Of a DNA stretch of 64,000 bases, positions 31,150 to 40,794 are shown piece after piece. The notes under the pieces were generated by a model, which was not told the DNA's origin, did not search any database, and saw only the letters and a list, made by a program, of their open reading frames with translations. Both the position numbers and the translations under genes were made by a program. The first letter of the stretch is position 1. Each line of letters opens with the position of its first letter. Origin of the DNA: Cutibacterium modestum (GTDB lineage Bacteria; Actinomycetota; Actinomycetes; Propionibacteriales; Propionibacteriaceae); contig NZ_BJEN01000001.1 of the NCBI RefSeq assembly GCF_008326345.1, forward strand, positions 1 through 64,000. Reading direction: 5' to 3'.

Positions 31150-32241
31150 ATGAGTTTGCGCTTTGCTTCTGCTGACGATCTGACGTGGTCCTCCAACGAG
31201 CGGATCGCTCTGGAACATGCCAATCCACGATTCGGTGCGGTCTTTGCCGACCATATGGCCGTTGCTACCTGGCGAGCCGGCGAGGGCTGGGGAGACGATG
31301 CCGTCGTCAACTACCACGGCCTCGATATCAACCCCGCCAGCGCCGTGCTGCACTATGCCCAGGAAATTTTCGAGGGCCTGAAGGCTTACCGACATGCTGA
31401 CGGATCCATTTGGCTTTTCCGTCCCGATCAGAACGGTGAGCGCTTCGTCCATTCGGCTGAGCGTCTCGCCTTGCCCACGCTGCCAGTCGGAGATTTCGTG
31501 AATGCTTGCGTACGCCTGGCCGATATCGATTCGCGTTGGGTTCCTGAACCCGGTGAGAGTGGTGAGAAGTCCCTCTACCTGAGGCCGTTCATGATTGCCT
31601 ACCAGGACTTCCTTGGTCTTGGCTCGGCAAGTACCGTGCTGTTTTCTGTCATCGGTTCTCCCGTAGGCGCTTACTTCGCCAGTGGCGTGAAGCCGCTGCG
31701 ACTCCACGTTGAGCGTGAGCAGGCCCGGACGGCCCGCGGCGGCACCGGCGAGGCGAAATGCGGAGGCAACTACGCAGCTTCCCTGCGCTCCCAGATTGAG
31801 GCTAAGACACGCGGCTGTAACGAGGTGCTCTTCGTTGATGCTGTTGAGCATCGTTGGATCGAGGAACTGGGCGGCATGAACTTCATGGCCATCAGCAAGG
31901 ATGGTCAGCTCGTCACTCCTGAACTCGCTGGCACCATCCTGCGTGGCATTACCCGCAAGTCCATTTTGGAGGTTGCCCCCGACCTCGGTCTTGAGCCAGT
32001 GGAGCGCAAGATCGATATTGACGAGCTCCTTGACGGTGTGCGTTCCGGCGAGTTCCCGGAAGTCTTCGCCTGCGGTACTGCCGCGGTCGTCACACCTATT
32101 GGTTCTTTCCTGGACGGCGATACCGAGGTTCAGGTCACTGAGCCTACCGGAAAGACTACGATGGAGATTCGTCGCCGTCTGCTTGATATCCAGTTTGGAC
32201 GCGCTGAGGACAACCGTGGCTGGTTGAAGCGAGTCCACTGA
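31150..32241 (+). CDS. ilvE: Branched-chain amino acid aminotransferase
   Basis: A 363-residue fold-type IV aminotransferase making Leu, Ile and Val from their keto acids. The PLP Lys lies in [12 protein letters not shown], with the ELGGMNFM and [10 protein letters not shown] segments typical of group I IlvE. ATG 31150 is preferred over GTG 31144. The ribosome-binding site is weak. It shares its upstream region with divergent leuB, which would allow joint control. Confidence 0.93.
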   Translation: MSLRFASADDLTWSSNERIALEHANPRFGAVFADHMAVATWRAGEGWGDDAVVNYHGLDINPASAVLHYAQEIFEGLKAYRHADGSIWLFRPDQNGERFVHSAERLALPTLPVGDFVNACVRLADIDSRWVPEPGESGEKSLYLRPFMIAYQDFLGLGSASTVLFSVIGSPVGAYFASGVKPLRLHVEREQARTARGGTGEAKCGGNYAASLRSQIEAKTRGCNEVLFVDAVEHRWIEELGGMNFMAISKDGQLVTPELAGTILRGITRKSILEVAPDLGLEPVERKIDIDELLDGVRSGEFPEVFACGTAAVVTPIGSFLDGDTEVQVTEPTGKTTMEIRRRLLDIQFGRAEDNRGWLKRVH

Positions 32242-32256
32242 TGATTTCTACGACAG

Positions 32257-32291
32257 TCGGGGCTGGTCCACTCGATGTGAACCGGCCCCGA
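32257..32291. terminator. Hairpin between converging ilvE and deoA
   Basis: An 11-bp stem with one G-U pair (32257-32267 with 32281-32291) just after the ilvE stop and just before the deoA stop. Likely bidirectional; no long T tract. Confidence 0.55.
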
Positions 32292-32299
32292 TATGTGAT

Positions 32300-33589
32300 T
32301 CACGATCTGGCCATGATGGTGTCGACGACGACATCTCGAGGCTGGAAGGATTGGCCGACGGTGAAGGTGTCGGTCATGGCTTCCTCAGCTCGTGCAATGG
32401 AGTCAGGCATATCGGTGAGGAGGGTGGCTAAGGGTTGGCCTGCGACAACGCGGTCTCCCGGGCGAACCCGCAACATGACGCCGGCCGCAGCTTGCACCGG
32501 ATCTTCCTTGCGGGCGCGTCCGGCGCCCAATCGCCAGGCGGCCAGGCCAACGGACATGGCATCAATTCCGGTGATGACGCCAGCCTCGGTGGCGACAAGG
32601 TCCTGGGAGTGGTGAGCCACCGGCAGTGGAGCGTCAGGATCACCGCCCTGGGCACGAACCATATTGCGCCAGACATCCATCGCTTGGCCACGGGCTAGCA
32701 CGTCAGCCGGATCGGTGCCGTCCAATCCTGCTGCCTTGACCATCTGTCGGGCTAAGGCGATGGTGAGTTCAACGACGTCGGCAGGGCCCCCGCCAGCCAA
32801 TACTTCAAGGGATTCGGCGACCTCGATGCCGTTACCGCAGGCGTAACCCAGAGGGACGTCCATGTGGGTCAGTAGGGCGGTAGTGCGTACCCCAGCGGCC
32901 TCACCTAGTCCGACGAGACGACGGGCGAGTTCGCGGGCGTCCTCCTCGGTCTTCATGAAGGCTCCCGAGCCGGTCTTGACGTCGAGGATGAGGCTGTCGG
33001 TGCCCTCGGCGATCTTCTTGCTCATGATGGACGAGGCGATCAGCGGGATGGACTCGACGGTTCCGGTGACGTCGCGCAGAGCATAGAGCTTCTTGTCAGC
33101 AGGAGCCAGTCCCGGGCCTGCCGCGCAGATGACGGCACCGACGTTCTCGAGCTGGGCGACCATCTCGTCATGGGAGAGATCCGCCCGCCAACCGGGAATG
33201 GCCTCCATCTTGTCGAGGGTACCTCCGGTGTGACCCAGGCCACGGCCAGACAGCTGTGGGACGGCAGCACCGCACGCGGCTACCAAGGGAGCCAGCGGCA
33301 GGGTGATTTTGTCGCCGACGCCACCAGTGGAGTGCTTGTCGACGGTCGGGCGGGACAGACCGTCAAAGGTCATCCGCTCGCCCGACTCAATCATGGTTGT
33401 CGTCCAGGTGGACAACTCGACGTCATCAAGCCCCTGGAAGTACACCGCCATCGCCATGGCAGACATCTGCTCATCCGCGACGATCCCATCGGTGTAAGCG
33501 CGGATAAGCCATGTGATCTGGTCGGGGTCGAGAGTCTGGCCGTCGCGCTTGGCGCGGATGAGGTCAACGACGGAGTAGGTGCTGGTCAT
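32300..33589 (-). CDS. deoA: Thymidine phosphorylase
   Basis: A 429-residue nucleoside phosphorylase. The N-terminal helical domain is followed by the phosphate-binding KHSTGGVGDK near residue 82, the signature SGRGLGHTGGTLDKMEAIPG, and the C-terminal PYNP domain. It releases thymine (or uracil) and deoxyribose 1-phosphate in salvage. It could be a pyrimidine-nucleoside phosphorylase of wider specificity; sequence alone does not settle this. Confidence 0.9.
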   Translation of the reverse strand: MTSTYSVVDLIRAKRDGQTLDPDQITWLIRAYTDGIVADEQMSAMAMAVYFQGLDDVELSTWTTTMIESGERMTFDGLSRPTVDKHSTGGVGDKITLPLAPLVAACGAAVPQLSGRGLGHTGGTLDKMEAIPGWRADLSHDEMVAQLENVGAVICAAGPGLAPADKKLYALRDVTGTVESIPLIASSIMSKKIAEGTDSLILDVKTGSGAFMKTEEDARELARRLVGLGEAAGVRTTALLTHMDVPLGYACGNGIEVAESLEVLAGGGPADVVELTIALARQMVKAAGLDGTDPADVLARGQAMDVWRNMVRAQGGDPDAPLPVAHHSQDLVATEAGVITGIDAMSVGLAAWRLGAGRARKEDPVQAAAGVMLRVRPGDRVVAGQPLATLLTDMPDSIARAEEAMTDTFTVGQSFQPRDVVVDTIMARS

Positions 33590-33668
33590 GGCGCAAGTAT
33601 GGCAGGGCGCGCCCTTCTCGGTGCGTAAATACCCCGGTTGTGTCGGGCCACGCCGTTAGTCTTAATCC

Positions 33669-34469
33669 ATGCGTATTGCCCGGTTTGTCGCCGCTGGCTC
33701 CGACCCTGCTTTCGGGATCGTCGAGCTCGCTGCCGATCACGGAGATCATCCCGACACTATTGCCGTCATCACTGGAGACCCAGTCGCGGCCCCTGTTCAA
33801 TACACCGGTGCCCGTCACGACCTCACCGACGTACGGCTGCTCTCCCCGGTGATTCCGCGGTCGAAGGTCATCGGGATTGCTTGCAACTACGCCGAACACG
33901 CCAGCGAGTTGGGTAACGACGTTCCTAGTCAGCCGTTTCTGTTCGTTAAGCCGAATACCTCGGTCATCGGTCCAGACGAGCCCATTGTGCGACCGGCTGC
34001 CTCCTCTAACCTGCACTACGAGGGGGAGCTGGCTATGGTCATCGGACGGATCTGTAAAGAGGTGCCAGAGGAGAGGGCACAAGAAGTCATCTTTGGGTTC
34101 ACCGTTGCCAATGACGTCACCGCCCGCGATCTGCAAAATTCTGACGGTCACTGGATTCGTGCTAAAGGGGCTGACACCTTCTGCCCACTGGGGCCATGGA
34201 TGGTGACCCACTTCTCCATCGCGGAAGCCTCTCACCGCCAGATCGTGACTCGACTGGACGGCAGGGAAGTCCAGCACGGTAACACCGATCAGATGGTCCA
34301 CACCATCCCCAAGCTCATTTCACATATCTCCTCGTTCATGACCTTGTTGCCGGGCGACGTCATCCTCACCGGTACCCCCGCTGGGGTCGGGCCGATGGAG
34401 CCTGGGCAACGCGTCGAGGTTGAAATTGAAGGGATCGGGACGCTAACCAACACCGTCGTGGAGGTCTGA
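33669..34469 (+). CDS. Fumarylacetoacetate hydrolase family protein
   Basis: A 266-residue FAH-fold protein. The core starts at KVIGIACNYAEHASELG, with the metal-binding Glu pair in HYEGELAMVIGR and Asp in GFTVANDVTARDLQ, and the conserved LTGTPAGVGPMEPGQ near the end. Members act on C-C bonds of diketo acids such as acylpyruvates or oxaloacetate. It is coupled to the protease gene by TGATG. Confidence 0.9.
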   Translation: MRIARFVAAGSDPAFGIVELAADHGDHPDTIAVITGDPVAAPVQYTGARHDLTDVRLLSPVIPRSKVIGIACNYAEHASELGNDVPSQPFLFVKPNTSVIGPDEPIVRPAASSNLHYEGELAMVIGRICKEVPEERAQEVIFGFTVANDVTARDLQNSDGHWIRAKGADTFCPLGPWMVTHFSIAEASHRQIVTRLDGREVQHGNTDQMVHTIPKLISHISSFMTLLPGDVILTGTPAGVGPMEPGQRVEVEIEGIGTLTNTVVEV

Positions 34470-35413
34470 TGGCGACTCGTGCCGTGTCCCGTCAAGCGAC
34501 GGTGACCGACCCCGAGCCACGGGTCGATTACACTCGTGCCCTCGTCGACTCGACCGCCGGCCTGACTCCCGGGTTGCTAGGGCTCATCGGATTGCTGTTG
34601 GGGTATGCCGTCGTCGTGCCGGGTCTGTTGTACGCCTTCCTCGGCGTGGGTTGGCTCCTTGAGCGTATCGACGGGGAAGGGTTCGGTGCCTATTACACGC
34701 GAGCATCCAGGTATCACACCGTCGGGGGGCTGGTAGCCACGCATCTGGCTTTGGCCAGCCTTCTTATCGTGGTGCTTGTCCTTGCGCGCTATGTCAACCA
34801 TCGTGCGCCGCGATGGGTGGCATCGGTACAACCAGGAATTCGCTGGAAATTCGGGTTGTTGGTGGGACTTGTCGCTGTCGTGGTGCTCAACCTTACGCAG
34901 CTGCTAGTACGAGGGGGGGTCGATACCCATTACACCGTTCCCCAGCATTGGTGGGTGTGGCTATTGGCGATCATCATAACGTCGCCGTTCCAAGCTATCG
35001 CCGAGGAGATGTTCTTCCGCGGTTACCTCATGAATGTCATCTCTGGGCTGTCTGTGAACTTGCCGGAAAAGGCCAGGCGCTGGACGTCGGTAGTCGTCTC
35101 CGCACTGATTTTTGCCCTCATGCATGGCACGCAAAACGCGTGGCTTTTCACGGATCGATTCGCCTTTGGTCTGCTCGCCGGTTGGCTCGTTATCGTTACG
35201 GGCGGCATCGAGGCTGGCGTGGCAGCCCATGTTGTCAATAACCTTTTTGCATTTGGATACGCAGTCTTCTTGGGAGGGGTGTCTCAGGCTCGCGGTATGA
35301 CGACGATGAGCTGGATGGACTCTGCTTGGGACATTGGTGGTTTCTTGACGATCGCTCTTGCTGGGTGGTGGATTGGAAATCTCATGAGAGTGGCCCGACG
35401 GACACCCGCATGA
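34469..35413 (+). CDS. CPBP-family intramembrane metalloprotease
   Basis: A 314-residue membrane protein with about eight hydrophobic segments. The CPBP (Abi/Rce1-like) motifs are present: AEEMFFRGYL (EExxxR), a His in LMHGTQN and HVVNNLFAF. Related proteins process prenylated proteins or confer bacteriocin self-immunity; no partner is nearby. Its ATG shares a base with the stop of the FAH gene. Confidence 0.85.
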   Translation: MATRAVSRQATVTDPEPRVDYTRALVDSTAGLTPGLLGLIGLLLGYAVVVPGLLYAFLGVGWLLERIDGEGFGAYYTRASRYHTVGGLVATHLALASLLIVVLVLARYVNHRAPRWVASVQPGIRWKFGLLVGLVAVVVLNLTQLLVRGGVDTHYTVPQHWWVWLLAIIITSPFQAIAEEMFFRGYLMNVISGLSVNLPEKARRWTSVVVSALIFALMHGTQNAWLFTDRFAFGLLAGWLVIVTGGIEAGVAAHVVNNLFAFGYAVFLGGVSQARGMTTMSWMDSAWDIGGFLTIALAGWWIGNLMRVARRTPA

Positions 35414-35506
35414 CAAGGCATTTCACCATGATTTGCAAAGTTGGCAGGTGGTCCATTAGAGTTTCTCGACGTTGCGCCACCGAGGTTCAGTACGGTGGAA
35501 CGACCT

Positions 35507-35578
35507 TGGGGTATGGGGTAATTGGCAGCCCGGCTGATTCTGGTTCAGTTAGTCCAGGTTCGAGTCCTGGTACCCCAG
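35507..35578 (+). tRNA. glnU: tRNA-Gln (anticodon CUG)
   Basis: A 72-base tRNA. Acceptor TGGGGTA/TACCCCA, anticodon stem GCTGA/TCAGT with loop TTCTGGT, T arm CCAGG-TTCGAGT-CCTGG. Anticodon CTG reads CAG codons. CCA is not encoded. Confidence 0.95.
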
Positions 35579-35711
35579 CGTGGGAGACCATATCCATGAA
35601 GTTGCACAGGTAACGGATGGCTTGCTAAGGTTCCCCAGCCTGGTTTGGAAACGAATTGGGACAATTGAAGAAGGTTTTCAAGAACTGACTTGACGGTAAT
35701 TGATCACCCAT

Positions 35712-35787
35712 GGCCCCGTAGTGCAGCGGCCTAGCACGCGGCCCTCTCAAGGCTGAAACGGCGGTTCGAATCCGCTCGGGGCTACCA
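35712..35787 (+). tRNA. gltT: tRNA-Glu (anticodon CUC)
   Basis: A 76-base tRNA including encoded CCA. Acceptor GGCCCCG/CGGGGCT, anticodon loop CTCTCAA between CGGCC and GGCTG, T arm GGCGG-TTCGAAT-CCGCT. Anticodon CTC reads GAG. It follows the tRNA-Gln gene by 133 bases and may be co-transcribed with it. Confidence 0.95.
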
Positions 35788-35790
35788 ACG

Positions 35791-35826
35791 ACAGTGGCCC
35801 GGATCTTGCAAGATCCGGGCCACTGT
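35791..35826. terminator. Hairpin after tRNA-Glu
   Basis: A perfect 17-bp stem (35791-35807 with 35810-35826) with a two-base loop, four bases after the tRNA. Fits a terminator for the tRNA unit and, from the other side, for the IclR-family gene that ends at 35924. Confidence 0.75.
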
Positions 35827-35923
35827 CGTACCTCCATGAGTTGCCATTCTATCAAGGGCAAGGGACCGTGAGTTCCAAAGGGGGTCATCACGCTCTTGAG
35901 AATGTCGGACAGGACAGTCGTTT

Positions 35924-36643
35924 TCATTGTGCGGAGCGACGCAGTACCTCCGACAAGCGGCCTCCAGCGGCAACGACGGCTGGAGCGTGGATACGTCCCG
36001 GCTGACGGGTAAGACGCTCAATCGGTCCCGACACCGATACCGCCGCAATGACTTTTCCGGAGGGGGAGCGCACGGGGGCCGAGACAGATGCCACGCCAGC
36101 CTCACGCTCACCGACAGATTGAGCCCAACCGCGCTTACGCACTGCTGCCAAGGTGACCTCAGAGAACGCAGAGTTGCTTAACCCGTGGCGGATCTTGTCG
36201 GTGTCCTCCCATGCCAGCAGGATCTGAGCGGCTGAACCGGCGTCCATCGACAACACCGACCCGACTGGAATGGTGTCACGAAGACCGGTGGGACGCTCAG
36301 CGGTCGCGGCACAGACACGGCTACCAGCCTGACGTCGGTAGAGCTGAGCGGATTCGCCCGTGATGTCACGTAGCCTGGCCAGGATCGGCCCAGAGGCCGC
36401 CAAAAGCCGATCCTCGCCGGCAGCTGCGGCAAGTTCTGACAACCTGGGGCCAAGAATGAAACGGCCCTGCAAATCGCGTCCGACGAAACGGTGGTGTTCC
36501 AGAGCGCGGGCCAAGCGATGAGCCGTCGGGCGAGCCAGCCCAGTCATTTGAACCAGTCCCGCCAAGGAGGCCGGACCGGTTTCAAGGGCCGCCAACACAA
36601 GGGCGGCCTTGTCCAGCACGCCAACACCACTTGATTCGTCCAT
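35924..36643 (-). CDS. IclR-family regulator, LtbR/NdgR-like
   Basis: A 239-residue IclR protein: winged helix at residues 8-70 (LDKAALVLAALETGPASLAGLVQMTGLARPTAHR) and an IclR effector domain. It is divergent from leuC with about 94 bases between them. In Corynebacterium LtbR and Streptomyces NdgR the same arrangement holds and the protein represses or controls leuCD and other amino acid genes. Function here is inferred from that synteny. Confidence 0.88.
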   Translation of the reverse strand: MDESSGVGVLDKAALVLAALETGPASLAGLVQMTGLARPTAHRLARALEHHRFVGRDLQGRFILGPRLSELAAAAGEDRLLAASGPILARLRDITGESAQLYRRQAGSRVCAATAERPTGLRDTIPVGSVLSMDAGSAAQILLAWEDTDKIRHGLSNSAFSEVTLAAVRKRGWAQSVGEREAGVASVSAPVRSPSGKVIAAVSVSGPIERLTRQPGRIHAPAVVAAGGRLSEVLRRSAQ

Positions 36644-36737
36644 ATATCGATATTAGCGTTCCGGATCTTGACCGTCGAGCCAGAATGAGTGCCGTCCAGC
36701 GGTGGGCCACACTGCAGGCAACGAAAGGGAAGGTGCG

Positions 36738-38157
36738 ATGGGGAGGACGTTGAGCGAGAAGCTCTGGGACGCCCACGTTGTCAGGCGCGAACGCGACGGG
36801 GAGCACGATCTTCTCTACATCGACCTTCACCTCGTCCACGAGGTTACAAGCCCGCAGGCTTTCGAAGGGCTCAGGTTGGCGGGGCGCAAGGTCCGTCGCC
36901 CGGATCTGACCATCGCTACTGAGGACCACAACATTCCCACCCTCGACATCCTTAAGCCGATTGTTGACCCGGTCTCGCGCGTTCAGGTCGAAGCGTTACG
37001 AGCCAACGCGCCCGAGTTCGGTGTGCCGCTGCATCCTTTGGGGGACGCCAATCAAGGGATCGTGCACATTATTGGACCCCAACTCGGCCTCACCCAGCCG
37101 GGTATGACTGTCGTCTGCGGTGATTCTCACACGTCCACGCACGGCGCATTCGGAGCGTTAGCTTTCGGTATCGGTACCAGCGAGGTCGAGCATGTATTGG
37201 CCACCCAAACCCTGCCGCAAGCCCGCCCCAAAACTATGGCAGTCACGGTGGATGGAGAATTGCCCGAGGGCGTTACACCCAAGGACCTCATCCTGGCCCT
37301 CATTTCCAAGACCGGAACCGGTGGGGGGGGGGCAAGGCCATATGGTCGAGTATCGCGGCGAGGCCATCGAGAAGATGTCGATGGAGGGTCGCATGACGAT
37401 CTGCAATATGTCCATTGAGTGGGGCGCTCGCGCCGGCATGGTTGCTCCTGATGAGACCACCTTCGCCTACCTCAAGGATCGTCCACGCGCCCCGCGTGGC
37501 GAGCAATGGGATGAAGCTGTTGCGTATTGGCGCACACTGCGCACTGACGACGACGCCACCTTCGACGATGAGATCCATGTGGACGCATCAAAGCTCACCC
37601 CCTTCGTGACCTGGGGCACCAACCCGGGCCAGGGAGTCCCCCTAGGCGGGGTGGTGCCGGCCGTCGAGGACTTTGAGGATGAGGTGGCTCGCAACGCAGC
37701 CTCACGAGCCCTGAAATACATGGATTTGACCCCAGGCACCAAAATGCGCGACATCGCCATTGACACCGTATTTCTAGGATCCTGCACGAATGGCCGTATC
37801 GAGGACCTACGTCTGGCTGCCGACGTTATCGAAGGACGCCATATCGCAGCGGGCACTCGGATGCTCGTTGTCCCCGGATCTGCTCGCGTGCGCCTACAGG
37901 CTATGGAGGAGGGACTCGACGAAATCTTCATCAAGGCCGGTGCGCAATGGCGTGGAGCCGGGTGCTCGATGTGCCTGGGCATGAACCCTGACCAGCTGGC
38001 CCCGGGCGAGCGCTCGGCATCGACTTCGAACCGTAACTTTGAGGGGCGTCAGGGTAGAGGTGGGCGCACCCACCTCGTCTCTCCGGCCGTCGCCGCCGCA
38101 ACCGCAGTTACCGGAAAGCTATCTAGCCCCGCTGACTTGTCCCCCAAGGAGGGCTGA
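36738..38157 (+). pseudogene. leuC: 3-Isopropylmalate dehydratase large subunit, frameshifted at a G10 tract
   Basis: An aconitase-fold iron-sulfur enzyme of leucine synthesis, in two frames. Frame 1 from ATG 36738 (after GGGAAGG) is normal up to about 37322 and includes [20 protein letters not shown]. It then enters a run of ten G (37323-37332), after which the original frame gives 28 unrelated residues and stops at 37418. The family sequence resumes in another frame as [20 protein letters not shown] and runs to 38157, with [12 protein letters not shown] and GCSMCLGMN (cluster Cys). A G run of 6 or 9 would restore one frame; relatives suggest 6. It could be a sequencing error, a phase-variable tract or a true lesion. 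Confidence 0.9.
37323..37332 (+). repeat. Homopolymer of ten G inside leuC
   Basis: Ten consecutive G right where the LeuC reading frame breaks. Tracts of this length are prone to slipped-strand change in length. The tract falls on a Gly-Gly-Gly coding stretch, so lengths divisible by three keep LeuC in frame. Confidence 0.9.
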
Positions 38158-38158
38158 G

Positions 38159-38748
38159 ATGGACGCATTCATCACCCACACCGGAGTTCCCGTCCCCTGC
38201 GACGTGCCAACGTCGACACCGACCAGATCATCCCGGCGGTCTACCTTAAGCGGATTACCCGTACCGGATTCGAAGACGGGTTGTTCGCATCTTGGCGCAC
38301 CGAGCCCGACTTCGTTTTGAACCAGGAACCGTGGAATAAGGGATCGATCCTCATCGTCGGTCCTGACTTCGGGATCGGTTCCTCGCGTGAGCACGCGGTG
38401 TGGGCCTTGCAGAGTTACGGGTTCAAAGTTGTCATCGGTTCCCGATTTGGCGACATCTTCCGCAATAACTCAGGCAACAACGGCTTGTTACTGGCTCACG
38501 TTGATCCCAAGATTGTCGAGACGTTGTGGGACTTTGCCGAACAACATCCTGGTGAGAGGATCACCGTCTCCCTCGAACATCGGACGATTAGCCTTCCTGG
38601 CGGCACGGGCTATTCGTTCCACATCGACGACGTTACTCGTCAGCGATTGCTCGCCGGTCTTGACGCCATCGGCGAGACCCTCGAACACGCCGACGATATC
38701 GCCGCGTATGAGGCACATCGGCCGTCCTTCATGCCAACGACCTCCTGA
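38159..38748 (+). pseudogene. leuD: 3-Isopropylmalate dehydratase small subunit, frameshifted
   Basis: Starts [13 protein letters not shown] at 38159, one base after the leuC stop, then loses frame at a run of four C (38194-38197). One more C would continue as [18 protein letters not shown], the normal LeuD sequence. The remainder is open in that second frame to 38748 with [17 protein letters not shown] and [12 protein letters not shown]. Without the fix only a 93-residue mostly unrelated peptide results. This is the second lesion in the same heterodimeric enzyme. Confidence 0.88.
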
Positions 38749-38845
38749 CCTGGCCTACCTATCAGTCAGCCCACCCGGACGATCATCGCTGCCAGCATGG
38801 GTGAGCCGATAGGGTAGGGTGATCCAGACCCTCAGGAGGGACATC

Positions 38846-39622
38846 GTGGTTTTGCCCGCCGTGACTAACCCAGCCGACACTCCCGGACTGATCTTCCGGA
38901 TGGGTGTAGGGACGCTGTACCCGCTGGCTCGCACCCTGACACGGTTTGATCAGCACGGCGGCGAGAACCTTCCTGGCCCCGGGCCAGCGCTCATTGTGAG
39001 CAACCACATTTCCAACTACGACCCAGTCGTGCTGGGATCTTTCCTCGTCGCTAACGGACGGTGGCCGCACTGGTTGGCAAAGAAAGAGTTGTTTTCAGTG
39101 CCTGTTGTCGGCTGGGTGGCCTCGGCTAGCGGACAAATCCCAGTAGACCGGAAGGGCCCTAACCCGGCCAAAGTCCTTGACGACGCTAAGGCGGCCCTCG
39201 ACAAGGGCATGACGGTCGTGATGTACCCCGAGGGCACCATCACCGCTGATCCCCTTCACTGGCCAATGACAGGTCGCACAGGGGCTGCGCGTCTGGCGCT
39301 GGAGACAGGCGTACCCGTCATCCCAGTGGGGCAATGGGGGCCCCAAGAAGTCATGGGGTACAAGGAGATGACTTTCCCGAGACTGTGGCCGCGTAAGACC
39401 ATGAAATTGTACTGCGGCACCGACGTCGAGCTGTCAGACCTGCAGGGTCGTCACGACCTCGCGTCGGTCAGGGAGGCCACGAATCGGATCATGGACGCCA
39501 TTGACGCCCAAGTTGCTCGAGCTCGGGGAGAATTCCCACCGCCAGATCGCTACGACATGCGCAAAGGGGCACGCGTTCCTAAGTCTATTGCTCCTGTGTG
39601 GCCAGTCCTAGACTCTCACTGA
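38846..39622 (+). CDS. plsC: 1-Acylglycerol-3-phosphate acyltransferase
   Basis: A 258-residue PlsC-family enzyme transferring an acyl chain to lysophosphatidic acid at the membrane. Motif I HX4D is NHISNYD near residue 52, motif III YPEGTIT near 130, and VPVIPVGQWG is the fourth block. Start GTG 38846 lies five bases after AGGAGGG; GTG 38819 is a weaker choice. In mycobacteria gpsA often lies between this gene and ddl; it is missing here. Confidence 0.9.
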   Translation: MVLPAVTNPADTPGLIFRMGVGTLYPLARTLTRFDQHGGENLPGPGPALIVSNHISNYDPVVLGSFLVANGRWPHWLAKKELFSVPVVGWVASASGQIPVDRKGPNPAKVLDDAKAALDKGMTVVMYPEGTITADPLHWPMTGRTGAARLALETGVPVIPVGQWGPQEVMGYKEMTFPRLWPRKTMKLYCGTDVELSDLQGRHDLASVREATNRIMDAIDAQVARARGEFPPPDRYDMRKGARVPKSIAPVWPVLDSH

Positions 39623-39670
39623 GGTGTTGGCTCGGTAGGGTGAAGTGCCGTCATACGGAAAGGACTTCAC

Positions 39671-40768
39671 ATGAATCGCATCCACGTGGCCGTCATCTTC
39701 GGCGGGATGAGTTCAGAGCATTCGATCTCCTGCCTTTCGGCGGCGAACGTGGTGGCTGCAATTGACACCGAACGATTCGATGTCTCCGGTGTCGGCATTA
39801 GCCCCGAGGGAGTCTGGGTACGATATGAGGTCGACGAAATCTTCGCTCTTCCCAGTACTGGGCAGCTCCCTACCGTCGAAGTGTCAGATCATCCTCTGGT
39901 GTCGGTCAAACAGATGCCCGGAGGCACCTGCATCGTCGATACCGAGGGCAACGCCGATGTAGTCCAGGTGGTATTTCCGGTATTGCACGGACCATTCGGT
40001 GAAGACGGCACCATTCAGGGCCTGCTGGAGATGGCCGGGGTGCGATACGTTGGTTGCGGGGTGGCAGCCAGCGCTAATTGCATGGACAAGCACCTCACCA
40101 AGATGATCCTCGCAGAGGCTGGAGTATTGGTCGGGCCTTACGTCGTCGTGCGCGACCATGAATGGCGCGAGGATAGAGATGCCATCCTTAAGGCTGCTGC
40201 TCATCTGGAATACCCGCTATTCGTGAAGCCGGCCCGTGGCGGATCCTCGATCGGCATTTCCCGCGTGACAAACCCCGATGGCCTGGAAGCGGCCATCGAG
40301 GCGGCTCGCGAGCACGACAGCAAAGTCCTCATTGAGCAGGGGATTCAGGGCCGTGAGATCGAGTGTTCTGTCCTTGATGGCCGTCATGGTGCTGCCCCTC
40401 GGGCCTCCGCACCGGGCGAGATTGTCCTCCACGATCCTGACGGTTTCTATGACTTTGAAGCCAAGTACCTTAGCGGAGGGCAAAAAGCATCTGTTCATGC
40501 TCGCGCAAACCTAGACGATGAGACCCGCATCCGAGTGCAAAAAGTCGCGACTAAAGCGTTCCGAGTGCTCGGCTGCGAAGGGCTTGCTCGGATCGACACT
40601 TTCGTCACCCCTGACGGTGCCGTCTACGTCAATGAGCCCAACACCATGCCCGGATTCACTCGCAGCTCGGGATTCCCACTCATGTGGCAAGCCAGCGGCA
40701 TGACCTACGCCCAAATCGTCAGTGAACTCATTGAACTTGCTCTGGAAAGGCCCCTCGGCCTGCGCTGA
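39671..40768 (+). CDS. ddl: D-alanine--D-alanine ligase
   Basis: A 365-residue ATP-grasp ligase of peptidoglycan precursor synthesis. N-terminal motif VIFGGMSSEHSISCLS, ATP-binding KPARGGSSIGISRV, and the substrate/metal motif VNEPNTMPGFTRSSGFP are all present. It belongs to the longer Ddl group with an insert of about 50 residues after the first strand. The next genes (DUF3515, thiL) follow the mycobacterial order. Confidence 0.94.
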   Translation: MNRIHVAVIFGGMSSEHSISCLSAANVVAAIDTERFDVSGVGISPEGVWVRYEVDEIFALPSTGQLPTVEVSDHPLVSVKQMPGGTCIVDTEGNADVVQVVFPVLHGPFGEDGTIQGLLEMAGVRYVGCGVAASANCMDKHLTKMILAEAGVLVGPYVVVRDHEWREDRDAILKAAAHLEYPLFVKPARGGSSIGISRVTNPDGLEAAIEAAREHDSKVLIEQGIQGREIECSVLDGRHGAAPRASAPGEIVLHDPDGFYDFEAKYLSGGQKASVHARANLDDETRIRVQKVATKAFRVLGCEGLARIDTFVTPDGAVYVNEPNTMPGFTRSSGFPLMWQASGMTYAQIVSELIELALERPLGLR

Positions 40769-40794
40769 TCGGGACGTACCCCTGACAAGCTATC

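Noticed and set aside
31126-32238. 370-codon minus-strand frame opposite ilvE
   Set aside because: Covers ilvE almost exactly on the other strand and has no protein-family character.
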